Program-made: the position numbers and the translations under genes
In this document: positions 48,240 to 60,260 of the stretch, piece after piece
How the letters are laid out: every line of letters starts with the position of its first letter
Position numbering within the stretch: the first letter of the stretch is position 1
Assembly: GCA_030549495.1 (NCBI GenBank)
Contig: JAUIRK010000916.1
Location: 161,501 to 225,500, forward strand
Direction: 5' to 3'
Length of the DNA: 64,000 bases
From: Nectonema munidae
Lineage: Eukaryota > Nematomorpha > Nectonematoida > Nectonematidae
The notes under the pieces: model-generated
Told to the model about the DNA's origin: nothing
Seen by the model: the letters and a program-made list of their open reading frames with translations, nothing else
Databases searched by the model: none

Positions 48240-48450
48240 AAAACTGTAAATCAGGATATGTTTGCGAAAGTTAAATTTGTGCGATTTGCGAGTTAAAAGG
48301 AGTTAGCGTAGTGTTATTTGTGCGAGCTCAATCATATATTTGCAAAATCATGTTCATATTCTATACTTATTTTTTTGTATTCGCGAGATATATTTTCGCA
48401 AAATATCAGCTTTTCGTGAAAATTTCATGATATAGAGAATTTCGAAATTG
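48240..48450. mobile_element. Fragment of the 27754-type MITE
   Basis: GCGTAGTGTT, CAATCATATAT, GCAAAATATCAGCTTTT and AAATTTCATGAT occur in the same order as at 27930-28060. Confidence 0.55.
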
Positions 48451-48830
48451 ACGGTGTCTAATAGCATTTGCTGGAATATAGTTGGCAATACGAATAAGCT
48501 TTTTCAAAGAAAGTGAAAAAAATATTGAAAAATTTTGCAGTGATTTTTTTGATTTAACAATGAAAAGAAATCATCACATCTTGATCATTTATTAGACCTT
48601 TTAGGATGCGCAATCAATACTTTATTTTTAGTCATCGTATCAGAAACACAAACTGACATAAACTAAATAAATCAGTGCCATTTAGTCTTACATTATGATG
48701 CCATTGTTCTTTAGCCCTATTTCACTGAGAGCGGGGGTTAGATTTAGCAACCTTTAACAAGCCAAAATAACTCCAAAACTACAAGTTCCTATCTAAGTAC
48801 AATTATAAGCAATTTCTATGTATTTAGAGT
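48451..48830. other. AT-rich DNA, nothing recognised
   Basis: No supported feature. Confidence 0.45.
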
Positions 48831-48835
48831 CTGGT

Positions 48836-49085
48836 GGTTCTCAACCCTTTTCAACAAAGGACCGCAACAAAACAAAGAATGGTATACATTGATATACTCA
48901 AAAATAGAGGATGGGTGATTGCTCCCTGCCTACATCTGCCACTTCTATTGAAACATGGTGTGTAGACAAAATTTAAAAGCAGATAATATATATAAACTAC
49001 TCTATAACCTATATACATTACAATTAATATATGAATAAGTTTATGAAATCCTGTCACTTTTTCTGATATTGCTGGTCTATTTTTT
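48836..49085. mobile_element. hAT MITE (GGTTCTCAACC family), copy 1
   Basis: Starts GGTGGTTCTCAACCC and follows the minus strand of 63237-63539 through GACCGCAAC, ATACTCAAAAATAGAGGATG, ATTGCTCCCTG and TAGACAAAA. The right end is not clear. Confidence 0.55.
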
Positions 49086-50440
49086 TCTTCCGCTTTGCCA
49101 TGCGGTCCTATTAAAATCAGAAATAAAGCAAGAGATACAGAGAGAATTTTTGTTAATTTTATATAGGTCGTCGTCTAATCCCATTGAAAAAGAAAGCAGG
49201 CCATTAGTCTTGAAAATTCTGGTTGGCTTAAGAGAAGCCTCGAAACGCCATTGAAAAAGATAAAATGGATGAGTCTATAAAATTGCAAATAAGGGATTGA
49301 CTTCCCCTTAAGCACATCGGTAGATAGTTCAATTAAATTTAGTTGAATTTCCCAGAGTCGTATTTCAGATGTCTAAAATGATATGGGCTAATATTAATTC
49401 GGTAATAGGCCAGATTAGCAAACTCATACTGCTTTCATATGTAAAATATTCGGAAAGATAAAAGGGTCATTTTTCTTGGATTCACACCTCTTTTCTGATA
49501 TAGTAAACTTCAAATGTATCAATTTTTGAATTATTCGTTATCCTCATTTCGACTCGTACATATAATTCGGCCAATGACTAATGAAGAAACAAAGGCACAT
49601 TTTTGCAAAAAAAGTATGCATTTTAGAAAACCGCTGGTATGTAGTACAATGGTGCTCTGGTATCGGTGTTAATTACGAAGTAAAGCGCGTAGAAATGGGA
49701 AAGGAGGGCGAGAGAGGGAAAATATTAATCAGATAAAAAGAGCTTACAATAACTAAGAGTTAACTCTAACAATAGAAATTGGAAGAGAATTGCTTCTCCC
49801 ATGAAACAGCGAAGCATCTACTCACTATTACAACAATAAAGAAGATTATGCCTCCAAGAACTTAGTATTGTCATGATTACATGGAAGAATGGAACGGTGG
49901 GTGGATAATGCGCTCTTTCCATAGATAAGAGGGGATCAATCATGCAAAAAGATAGTAATTGCACTTAGATCGATAATAATGGGTATGATGATGCCTAAAG
50001 TGAAAGTTGCAGGCTTTGTTAGCAAATATTTAAACTGAATCCATACATATAATATGTATTATTTATTTTACTAGTTAGTTGAAAAATAATGTTCTATACA
50101 ATCAGTACAAATATGCGTGTAGACGACATATAGGTTAGAGTAATTCAAAAAGAAATTCAGTCATTTCATTTCAAACTCGTCTCTACTTCCAATCATTCAC
50201 GAAATGACAAACGAATGATATGTATATCAAAGTTATTTGCGTAATAAATATTACAAGTATAAAATGAAGGAACAATATAGCATATAAAGCGTTGGGTAGA
50301 GGGATGCGTTCACAGCCTTAGTCAAACCGCTATCCCTTCGAACCCCTTCCTTGATAAAACTTTTGCCCACCTCTTGAAAATTCGAATAATTTATATAGTG
50401 GCCTTTCAGGAGGGAGGGGAAGGAATTGGTCGATAGCCCC
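49086..50440. other. Unassigned DNA, no supported gene
   Basis: Short frames without motifs. A tRNA-like word pair near 50285-50345 was considered and rejected. Confidence 0.4.
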
Positions 50441-50445
50441 ACCCC

Positions 50446-50578
50446 ATTTATTAAAATGAAGTATCGATCTTGTATATATGTTTGCCATTCAGTTTATCTG
50501 AAACAGTTATTTTTGTAAATAGAAATACATATATATTAGAAGTTGAATGTAATACGAATTACTTTTTGAAAGTTTTAA
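50446..50578. repeat. Dispersed repeat shared with 62462-62590
   Basis: ATTAAAATGAAGTAT-GATCTT, TATATATGTTT-CCAT-CAGTT and ACAGTTATTTTTGTAAATAG are shared with 62465-62590 at high identity over about 130 bp. Confidence 0.7.
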
Positions 50579-52370
50579 AAAGAAAAAAGCATGAACAAAA
50601 AAATTAGTTTAAAAACGTACATAATAAAAAGTGTAAAAAAGTCTTAAAATAAGAAGACGCGCTTAAAAAAAGACACACATAATGAAAAGAAGGGAGCGCC
50701 TAAAGTAAACATGGAATATAAAAAAAAGTTCTATTATTTTAATATTTAATTTTTTTTCCTATCCTTGTTCACTCTTAATTTTTCTATGCCACCTGACAAT
50801 AAAAACTGACTACGCCTGTGAATGCGTTGCAAGCGTACAGTTTAAAATTAAATTTTGAATTCTATTACAAAAAATATGATTAATATAATTGGTAGTATCG
50901 AATTTTGCAATTAAATGCTCATCGAAATTTTGTCATTAAATAGTTGTATTGTCAAAGCTTTTGACAATACAAACTTTTATAGGAAACTTTATGATGGGAA
51001 AAATATAACAAGAAGCTAAATTTAATTAAAATTATACTTTAACCTAACACAAATAAAAAATTGCTGATTCCATATTTTTTTATTTCATTTTTTACCTTTC
51101 ACGATGACCGAAAATAATATTTCTAAGGAAGTAGTACAACAATCAGTTAGAGGATTAAGGTGATAAGAAATGTTTTAATAGAAAGGATTAGAAAGAAAAA
51201 AACTTTATTAACAAATTATAAAATGTTTATAACTGAGAAAGAGTTCAGTAAAAGGGAAAATGATAAGAGTTACAGAACAGGTGTATACAATATCAGCGTC
51301 GTGTCGATGAAAAATCTAAGCAAAAATATTGCAAATTTTATCGTAAAATTATAACCATAGTTGATCAATATATATCCCGCATGTATATAATGCATGCCTT
51401 GATATATGCATGGTTATACTCAGTCAAGCCCAGATAAAATTTGTAATAATTAATAGATTCATCTTAATATAATTTGTAAGAATTTAGATTGATTTTATGC
51501 TTAGAACCAAAAATGCATACAATACGTCATATTTGAAAAAAAATAGGAATGATTTTGTAAGCTCTTCGCTAGAGATGAATATAGCACAAATAGAATATCA
51601 AAGAGCATACTTTTTGAAAGGTTAGAAAGTTTGGAGGAAGATCCATCGAGTTAGCATTTTGTTTTGCAAATCCAATTTTCTTCTTGGAAGCAGTTTCCAT
51701 TTTATAAATGCACTAAATGAACAAAAAAATTAACTACAAAAATGAGGAAAACTTTTGAAATATTTGACAAAGCGTTGTTCACATTCTTTGCTCGAAGACA
51801 GAATAAACTAGATTAATAAATAATTTATATAACAGCTATGGATAAGAGAGGATGAAAGTTTGAATGTATGTTCATATTTTTTAAATTGATTACTTTATCG
51901 TGTCATATACTCTCATCAAAGGATTGCGATGAAAAAATTCTATATCTTTGGTATCGATAAACCGACTAAAATACATTTCTACGATTCGATGACAAAGTTA
52001 GCAAAATTAATTTCATTGTTTTAGTTTTAATTTTTTTAAACCAAGTAAAGAAGGGGCAAAAATTGTTATCCAAATGTGAGAACATAAATATGTATGTGCG
52101 TAAAATTTTTGCATTAACATCTATTCTTATATTCCTTGGATTATTCTCCATGTTAAAGAATTTTGACTCTAGTTCTGAAGTATACGCAGTACAAAAATAT
52201 TATACTGATTGTAGATTAGTGGTGAAACGGGTACAAAGTTTCAAGAACCGGTTTCTGCTTAAAAAATATTGAAAGAAAATCGGATATATTTAGTTATTAA
52301 AAATTTTTTTTTATAAAAATTAAAAATTTCTTACACTCTATTATTTAAAAAAACAATTATTATTCATCTT
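50579..52370. other. AT-rich DNA, no supported gene
   Basis: A GCATGTATATAATGCATGC partial palindrome at 51378-51396. No gene. Confidence 0.45.
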
Positions 52371-52372
52371 TT

Positions 52373-52570
52373 TTATTCATACAATGACTTTTCAGGATTC
52401 AACGTTTTGCGAAGAAAGTTTCGTTCTTTTTTTGAAGGAAAAATTAAAGCGATTGAAAAAGATCTTTCTGATTCAGTACTTGTAGGCTTTATTGTCGATA
52501 AGGCAGAATAAAATGTTTTCAAGATTATTTCGCTTACAATATTTTTTTTGCAAATTAACATTTTTTTCAA
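52373..52570 (-). pseudogene. hAT transposase dimerisation-domain fragment
   Basis: The minus frame contains TIKPTSTESERSFSIALIF followed by PSKKERNFLRKTLN. This matches the C-terminal hAT dimerisation signature (PTS--SER-FS-A---V-KKRN-LS--TLN) of the hobo/hermes/Ac type. It ends a few residues later at a stop, as is usual. The rest of the transposase is not seen on either side, so this is a small relic. It is a different hAT lineage from those at 16633, 21688 and 29575, whose dimerisation domains read FGSTYWCE, PHSNAEIERVFS and YECEQAFS. Confidence 0.65.
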
Positions 52571-53455
52571 GAATATAAAAAGTTAGTAATCATTAATTTA
52601 ATTTATTTAGCATATAATATTTTTATTCTATTTTTCATTAAATAAAATTTCTGCTAAATTTTTCAATCTAAAAATTTTCAAAGAACAGGGAAATTTATTT
52701 GATTCTCCTCCGTGCCGTAATTTTACGAAAAAACCGGCACTCTACCGGAATTCAAAATCCATGTAATTTTGGTTTTATTCTTATAAAGAAATTGGCATTA
52801 AATGCATTTCCAAATTTTTTGATTTTTTAAATCTGTAATTGAGAAAACAAATTCATAGGATATAAAAAAAATGTCAATTTCATCCGCTTATCAACGTTAA
52901 AGGCGAAAACTCGTAGACAGAGCCGTGCTTTGAGCACCCCCTACTGCGGACCCACTTTCGTATAAACCACCGCGCTGAAGAAAGAGTAGAAAACGATTAC
53001 TGAAACTTAAACACAATGAAAGGAGCTAAAATAAGCAAAAGACGAGAATATTTAGGGAAACAAATAGCTAACAAAACATTTCAAAATTCACAATAAATGA
53101 CGTCACTGTTTTATTACCACGAACACACTAGATATTAATTGACTACAACATTTTTGATATTCATTTATTCAATTACGATAGTTTTATATAAAACAGACGT
53201 CATCAAACAGAAATCATAAACATGCATATTCTATGCTTAAAAATGAGAGTAAAATTCAAGTAAAATTAGGAGAAAACTTTGATTATATCAATCGATTGAG
53301 ACAAAGTAGAATATGTGAATGGACTAAGAATATGATATAAGTGAATTTATTGGCGCTATAAATGTTGTTTTAGTATCAAGAAATTTGCGAATTTGATAAA
53401 TCAACAAGACGGTTTTAGTGAAAACGGAAATTGGTAAAGATACAGCAACATAAGA
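52571..53455. other. Unassigned DNA
   Basis: A CCGG-rich patch at 52710-52750 and a more GC-rich patch at 52900-52990 without a recognised function. Confidence 0.4.
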
Positions 53456-53463
53456 TGTTTTAA

Positions 53464-53567
53464 CCGCTTGTGTGCAAGACCAACGTTCCCCAAAAAAGGA
53501 CATTCATCTGACTTCAATCAAAAAAGAAAAGCGAAGATTACTCTTAAAACTTCGGGCGCTCAAGGCC
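53464..53567. mobile_element. piggyBac-type MITE flanked by TTAA, decayed
   Basis: TTAA at 53460-53463 and 53568-53571. The ends CCGCTTGTGTGCAAG and (minus strand) GGCCTTGAGCGCCCG are weakly inverted. A CAACGTTCC word matches the CAATGTTCC of 16233-16362 at the same place. Confidence 0.5.
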
Positions 53568-53780
53568 TTAATCTAGAAGTCATTATTGTGTAAGTTCTGG
53601 CGAACTATGAGCTAAGTCGAGCCCTTCAAAGAGCCGCATTCCTGGCAAAATTTGCAAGCCATCACAATAACGCATCTAAAGCAATGAATGAGTAAGGAAA
53701 GTGTAAAGGATTTGAAAGGCTGACGATGTAAAACACGGGTGCTGGACTAGATACAAGCAAATCGTTTGTTCAAAAGCAGT

Positions 53781-53820
53781 CTTTCCTAAAGTGGGCGGTA
53801 GCACCCTCAAGATTGACTCA
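53781..53820. mobile_element. hAT end
   Basis: CAGTCTTTCCTAAAGTGGGC then GGTAGCACCC is a common hAT terminus (compare CAGTGGTTCCCAAAGTGGGC). Right end not found. Confidence 0.45.
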
Positions 53821-54130
53821 AACAAAGAAATATTTTTTATAATTTATTAGATAGTTATGTTTTGGAAAATAAGTTATCTTCCAAAATCTCAAGAGGTTGA
53901 GCACGGAAGACAATTCCTTATATTTTTAGTTGCTATTTTCTTACCCCTCAAAAGGATGAAGACGTGCAACAAACGTCTCATAAACTTATTCACTATAATC
54001 AGTTAAAATAGTACTAGCATTATTGCTCCACGCATAATTTGATTTAAAAAAATTGGGGAGGGTCATTGTGATTTTAAATATTTATTCAAGTACACGTTAC
54101 CAATATGTATAGATCATTATATTATTATAT
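53821..54130. other. AT-rich DNA, nothing recognised
   Basis: No supported feature. Confidence 0.45.
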
Positions 54131-54146
54131 TACCAAATGTATAGAT

Positions 54147-54369
54147 CAGGAGGCGGTAAAGTGGTCGATAAATCCCCATTTTCTTTTAAAACATAGTTAG
54201 GACATTGTATAGTATAGGATATATGAAACATTCTTGGTTTGTATTTTTTCTCTTAATTGTTGGACATTGATCAATGTCTTTGTCAAACATTTCTATGTCG
54301 GGTGGGGGTCAATGTGAAGACAAATGTTCTATGAAGGGGTCGACGGGTAAAAAAGTTTGCCGATCCGTG
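54147..54369. mobile_element. hAT MITE (GGTCGGCAAA family), copy 2
   Basis: Shares order and sequence with 38920-39237 but has lost about 95 bp near the left end. It ends GTTTGCCGATCCGTG. Flanks GTATAGAT (54139-54146) and GTATAAAT (54370-54377) match at 7 of 8. Confidence 0.75.
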
Positions 54370-54397
54370 GTATAAATAGACTTTCCAGTTTGTGATT

Positions 54398-55078
54398 AAA
54401 AACAGGTAAATTTTTACCGGCAATTAGCGGTAATGAAAGAAAAAAAATTGCCGTTACTGATACACTTTTACCGGTAAATTGCATCATGTTGTGTACTTAT
54501 GCCATTAAGAAAAAAAAAGATTTTTTTGTTTTATATTTATAAAACCAAACTTGTTTGTTTATGCCACTGTAAAAGTGCGTTTTAGAATTTAAACTCGTTC
54601 TTCGTTCTAAAATTCGTTTTCTAAACACTACGCGCTTTACAGTGTTTTCGAGCCATCTTATCTCACATATTTAGAAAGCACGTGTTTAGATGGTGATTGT
54701 TATACCCATCTCAAAAATAAGACTATAGTTTATCGAAACAGCTCTAATTTTTCATTCTCCTACACTTAATAGTATAAAAACTTTAGCTGTCAAAATATTT
54801 AAAAGATTGTTTCCGTTAAAAGTAGGTGATCAAGATATGCAACTTACTTCAATTGAAATTGATCAATTTTGTAATGTAAATTCCAGCTATTCTGATGAAT
54901 GCAACTTTAGTAATCCCGACTCGATGCTTGAAAGATATCAAAAAGAAATTTTAAGCAAAAACAAAAAAGTGAAGCTTTCTATACTAGTTTGTTTTGACCA
55001 CTTTATGATTTCAGTAATATACGTTAAATAATATAAAAACGGTAATGATATTTTGAAGACGGTAATTTACCGATAATC
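54398..55078. mobile_element. Candidate element with TTACCGG-rich ends
   Basis: Both ends carry clustered TTTTACCGG, GGTAAATT and CGGTAATG words in opposite orientation (54405-54485 and 55035-55075). The interior has a 74-codon plus frame (54807-55031, including SNPDSMLERYQKEILSKNKK) of unknown family. Possibly a hAT-type element; no flanking duplication found. Confidence 0.35.
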
Positions 55079-55525
55079 AAAAATTCGATTATGTTTACTC
55101 ACTTTTCCAGTGTATTTAATTTGATACTTTTTATAATATAGTTTTCTCTGTGCTTGATTTCATGTGATTTCAGGGTTTTCTTTGAAACAAAAAAGTGGAG
55201 TGCCCCCACAAAAATCCAATATCAAATAATTGAGGGTTTTTTCAAAGTAAATTAAATATCAAAAAATCTTCTTATTTTTGAGGTTTCGGAAGATAGCGAT
55301 AAAAAATTAACAGGAGTCGTCTCTCGTGTCCAAACTTCTGAGGTTTTGAAGATATGTTATATTGGATGTATATAAGCATATGTATATACAACCAGTTAGC
55401 CAGCAATGGGGAACTTAGAGCCAAGCCCCTCTATTTAAGTTACGGACCCCATCATGAAAAAAATAAAATTTACAAATTAAAAAAAGAAATACTGGATTTG
55501 TTTTTTAACATGTTATTCTAACAAT
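55079..55525. other. AT-rich DNA, nothing recognised
   Basis: No supported feature. Confidence 0.45.
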
Positions 55526-55529
55526 ATAA

Positions 55530-55625
55530 AAGAATAAAATTAAAATATACGAAAATAATTGATATCATTGGCGGTGGTAATTAAAATGATAAAGCAATCA
55601 AAAATAAGAAATGTAAAGCAATATT
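55530..55625. repeat. Dispersed repeat, copy 2
   Basis: AATTGATATCATTGGCGGTG is shared with 9215-9235, with A-rich flanks that also align. Confidence 0.4.
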
Positions 55626-56825
55626 AAATCAGAAATGCTAGCAAAGAAATAGAAAGAGACAAGTAGATAAAAGAGCTGATAAGGACGAGATATTAAAGTT
55701 TTATAACCAACATTTGTTACTTAGAAGTGTCCGATTCCGACCCTTCAAATAAAATTTTCTAGCTGATAAAAATTTTGGTTATCATAACTTTGTTTTTTTT
55801 TAATTTTCTTGAGATTTTATATATTTTTTTTATTTAACGCCCTACTAAAAACTATCCAAATTTTCATTGGAAGTTGATTTTCTCGAGTTCCCCCAAAAAA
55901 ATCAAAACTATATTATATTATGCCTGATAAGTGCTATATTTTGTATGTTACATATACTTTCTATACGCTGATTCTTTGTTGTCTCCCTTGGTCGTATCGG
56001 ACGAGATATAAATAGCTTCCAACTATTCGGAAGTGACAAAAATATTTGTAATCTTTGCCATGAGTTGTATGGAGGAAAATGGATTTAGTGAAGTAAATAA
56101 AATGTGAAATAATGAAAAAAGCGCATAGATAAGGTGAAAGTGGGGATATCAGAATAAATTTCAGTAACATCAACGCGAACATTTAAATTTAGAAGATAAG
56201 CACCAAACTAAAGGATCACATGGAAGTCGTCTATACAGTTTTTATTATGAAGGAAGATATATTTTAGAAGAAGGGGCCGTTTCCTTGAAATAATGTCGAT
56301 TAAGGGAGAGCATATTTGAAATGATGTTGTTTAGGGGGTGTTTCCTACTGTTCTAAAGTCAGCGTCAAATTGAAATTGAAATCATCTGATTTATTGTATC
56401 TTTATATTATATCTATTGAAAATCTCTAGTATAAACAGATACAGAAATGACACATTTTATATTCCTTTTCTTACTTTCAAAAACTCAAATGAGAAAATGC
56501 ATTGCTAGCCTCAGTTGAAAAGGGTTGCTGACGGCTAGTATAAGGTATAGTTAACACCCTGAAAGTTTTACACGGCAAACCAATAGATCCGCCTTGAGTC
56601 AAATAAATATTTTGCACCCGTATAGTACTAATATTTTGTATTATGAGTTAATTTGAGAAGTAAGTTTAACTAAGATTCTTAGTTTATGCATTTTATAGTT
56701 TACTTTATTTATAATTTCCACTTCATTGATATAATAATGCGAGCTATATTTGATGAGAGGGAGTCCCAGTAATTTGAAGAAGAGCCCATAAATTAGAGGC
56801 GCAAATATTTTTTATAGCACATAAC
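55626..56825. other. AT-rich DNA, no supported gene
   Basis: A 73-codon minus frame at 55961-56182 has no motif. Confidence 0.45.
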
Positions 56826-57515
56826 TACAGTCGAACCTGCCTTAGTGGTCACCTCCCAGCGACCACTCTCTAATTAGGTAAAATCATATTGATTACGCGA
56901 TTAGTACAAAAGGAATGAAGAAAGAAAAAGAGCAATACTAACTCTTCATGGTGAGATTTTTGTTGAATCCATTCGATGTTATAGTGTAATGATGAATCTC
57001 CGCGATTATAACCTTCGCACATCGGAACGTGGAGTTTTACTCCACATCGATTTATAAATGCTAAAATTCAAGCAACATCAATGTTCGTGTGATGAGTTTT
57101 GATATGAAACAGAAATTATGCAGTTGAGTTGGCTGTAAACTTTCATTTTCTGTTTATCCAGTAATTTGCTATATGGGTAAGGATAGTAGCTTTTGTCTAC
57201 TGACTACTACACAAATTACACATTGAAATTAGAGCAACAGGCATCAGCTTCTTTAATAACCCTCATCGAACCACATATTTTTAGTTTCTAGCCAGGCCAC
57301 CTTACTACAATTGTAGCCCAAAATCAAAGTCAGATATTTCGAATAGGCAACAAAACATTTATTTTCAGAGATATCATAAATAAAGTATAGAAGTATAAAT
57401 TTCTTGTGTTTTGAATAAAAAATGACGATTGGAAAGCTTCTGTCAAAAAATTGAGAAATAAAGAAAGGTAAAATTTTATTTTATAAACAATTTCTACAAA
57501 GACTAAATTTGTGCT

Positions 57516-58665
57516 TTAAACATATTTTTTATCGCATTTGTCACATGCCCAACGCGTGGATGACTTACATTCACCCTCTTTACATTTTAATGGTATTGGC
57601 GACGCTTTTTTTGGATGAATTTCACTCATTTGCGCATATTCAATTCGAGTATGTTCCTTAATCCCGTATTGCGCAAAAGACATTTTTTTCTGGCTGTAAA
57701 AATATTTTCATGAGCTAGTTCATGATCAATTTTTTGATGAAATTGAGCCTTGAATAGGTGTACCCAGTCTCCTTCATGATTAAATAAGAGTTGAAAGAAC
57801 AAAAGCGGGTACCTGTTAGATTTTCGACTCTTTGGTCCATTATGTCCACTCCACCTTTGTTGTAATCTAAAATGATTTCAGATTTAAGATCATACTTTTC
57901 TTCATTTACTTGTAACTGAGCGTGGAAGGATGATATTAGAAGAACGTTTTTATTTTTATTTTGCTTATAAGAGCATAAAACAATTTTGTTATCGTGGTTG
58001 TACAAATATTTTGTACTGTACAAAGTTCTTTATCTCAATTCTAAGAAATTTTGTGGTACATCTTTCGAAAAACTTTTTATCGTAGCTGTCATTGACAGCC
58101 CATTTTCGAGCAAAATTCGACAGAGATCAAACGATCCAAAAAACCTCTCTAAATACACATTGCGATTATTTTTGAAGTAAGCTTCACAAAGGTAAGAGGT
58201 AACATTTTTAGGTAAACCTGTACCGCTGAGGTTTGCTTGCCACAATATATGTACGATTTAAGTGCAAAACCATTTGCTGTGTCACAAAGCCAAAATATTT
58301 TCACACCGTACTTAGCGGGCTTTTGAGGCATATAAACTCTTCCGGGGCAATAACCTCTGAAAGAATAAAGTTGCTCATTTACAGTCAGGTTTTCGCTTGG
58401 AACCTAAAATTTTGTTAGATTGGAATCAAAGGGATTATATATTTCGCGAATGGAGGCCAATTTGTCGCATAGAAACGAAGTCTTTGAAGCGATTCCTGGA
58501 AACGGCACAACTATAAAAAGGCTTCGAATCTCCTTTTTTAAAAAGATTTCTTTCAATTTCTTTTTTGCTAGAGGAATCTTCAGAGCTGATCTCTGCGTCC
58601 AAAATTCACTAAAACTTTCACAATTATCACTTAAAGTCATACAAATGAAGAAATTTCTTCGTTAG
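57516..58665 (-). pseudogene. piggyBac transposase, C-terminal two-thirds, broken
   Basis: piggyBac transposases excise at TTAA by a DDD RNase-H-like core. On the minus strand, in order: CDKLASIREIYNPFDSNLTK (about 58410-58470); VPSENLTVNEQLYSFRGYCP (58340-58400), the first catalytic motif, where the family usually has (T/S)-(V/I)-DEQL; KPAKYGVKIFWLCDTANGFA (58260-58325); LRSKF-like links; EIILDYNKGGVDIMDQRVEN (57830-57890), carrying the last catalytic Asp in GGVD; and a cysteine-rich C-terminal zinc domain reading CKEGECKSSTRWACDKCDKK then YV and a stop at 57516-57518. The first catalytic Asp appears as Asn (codon AAT, minus strand, 58377-58379). Several frame changes occur (near 58400, 58240, 58028 and 57715) and the N-terminal third is not visible. 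At about 380 residues against the family's usual 550-600, it is inactive. Confidence 0.85.
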
Positions 58666-59470
58666 AGGACGAGATGTTTTAGCTCAAAAAAATGAAACTA
58701 ATGAAAATTGAATCAAAACAAAAATTTATTGAATAATGACGTTGAAATTTGAAATTATGACGTTGCATGACATTCCTCACACTCGAAAAATTGAAGGTCA
58801 CACTTTGTTTAGTTTTTAAAACAAAAAATTATGATAACATCTCAGTTGTATTTTTATTACGTATAATATTCACGTTATCGTCTCACTCTGCACAAGGTGA
58901 TGAAAGTGACGTAACTAGTAGGGAAGCAAAGGGATGCTGTTAATGTCAAAATAGAAGAATTGTTTATTCTTTGTCATTAAATCTTTGTTATTCCACCAAC
59001 TATATAATTTGTTGCACGTAATTAAATTGACGTATGAATTTATTAAGTTCGTCCCTCTGTACTCAAAAACTGGTTGTTACGCTAATGCACCAGTACATCG
59101 AGATATATTTATTTTTTACCTCAACGTTTTGATAATAATTCTTTCAATATTCAGAATTTTCTAAAGTTTTAAGATACTATTTATCTAATCTTTCATTAAA
59201 GGACTTGTATATTGTGACATTTTTTTTCAAAACTTGAATCGAAAAACAGTGCAAAATGCCAATATACACGGAAAACTTCATCATCTCCCTATACTTGCTA
59301 TGAAACATAATTCTCTAATTCAAAAAAAAGTGCCTAATGCATTGAATGAAAATATGAATATGTTTATTATTGTATACATTGCAACTAAAATAATTACACT
59401 TTGTTGTATTCATATCAATAAATTTCTTTTTTCCTTGAAAAAAGATTTTAGAACAAATCAGGCTCCTTCT
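58666..59470. other. piggyBac interior, no recognised coding motif
   Basis: Expected to hold the N-terminal part of the transposase on the minus strand; only scattered acidic words near 58650-58680 fit. A frame at 59234-59503 on the plus strand has no motif. Confidence 0.4.
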
Positions 59471-59476
59471 TGTGGT

Positions 59477-59615
59477 TGCGTGGCTGATCGGTTAGAGCGC
59501 TGATTCATGAGCCGGTTGTTCCGGGTTCGAGATTGGCCTCTACCAAATTGTTCATAGCTCGATGCCAGCGGCGCATTTGTGCCTTATCGATGAGAATACC
59601 ACACCACCTTTTTAA
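59477..59615 (+). repeat. tRNA-derived SINE, copy 3 (best preserved)
   Basis: A box GTGGCTGATCGGTTAGAGCG (59480-59499) and B box GGGTTCGAGATTGG (59522-59535) are spaced as in a tRNA gene. The tail TTTGTGCCTTATCGATGAGA, then ATACCACACC, is the one shared with 14530 and 35100. It sits inside the piggyBac element, so it inserted after that element or travelled with it. Confidence 0.75.
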
Positions 59616-60170
59616 CCTTCTTTGCTGGAGTCCAGTTCATTTCGGTAAAAAGTCAAACCTGTAAATTTCGGAGGTGTTGTTATTCCATTTCAGCACATCT
59701 TTGAAGTTTTCAAGTTGAAAAAGGCAGAATAGTTATAATTATTATAATAAAGAAACGTATGAAGTATAATGGTTGTGATCTCTGCTATAAGTATTAACTT
59801 AAATATTTTTCCACTCTTCTTATTTTAGGATATTTTGCTGCATCCTTCAGAATATTTTTTAAATTTCCTTGATACAAATATTTTTTATAACCTTTGAAGT
59901 ATCAGAGTGGTGTTTATTGAAAAAACATATTGTACCTATTTTGAAAAGAATAAAACTGCCATTGTAGTCATGTGGGCTAATTGTGATCAACTCATACAAC
60001 TTCCTACTTTTTCCTTTTTTGTGATCTTTACATCAGTATCCATTGAGAATTTTTTTCAAATTTTTACATCAAAATAAAGCTTTTTGCACATTTCGTGAAG
60101 TTTTAGGCTTTCGAGATTGAAAAATAATATAGGTTCAAAAATTGTAAAACTACAATGGTAGCCAGGTTGT
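59616..60170. other. piggyBac interior, non-coding
   Basis: Holds a repeat of the terminal word CCATTGTAGT near 59949; otherwise nothing recognised. Confidence 0.45.
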
Positions 60171-60260
60171 CCGATGAGGGTTAATTCAATCATATGCATT
60201 GCATCTTTCATTGTACATTGCATTTACAATTGTTTTAAACATTGCATATACAACTTTCAG

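Larger units (their letters stand above)
57260..60181 (-). mobile_element. piggyBac element
   Basis: The left end CCCTCATCGAACC and the right end (minus strand) CCCTCATCGGACAACC are inverted; both continue into similar CCAGGC/CCTGGC-TACC and ACAATTGTAG/ATTGTAGTTT words. TTAA follows the right end (60182-60185) and ATAA, a one-base change from TTAA, precedes the left (57256-57259). About 2.9 kb with a minus-strand transposase at its left side. A SINE copy (59477-59610) and a further CCATTGTAGTCATGTGGG word at 59949 lie inside. Confidence 0.8.

Noticed and set aside
50285-50345. tRNA-like A and B box words near 50290 and 50333
   Set aside because: The B box is poor, no cloverleaf can be drawn by eye, and the SINE tail is absent.
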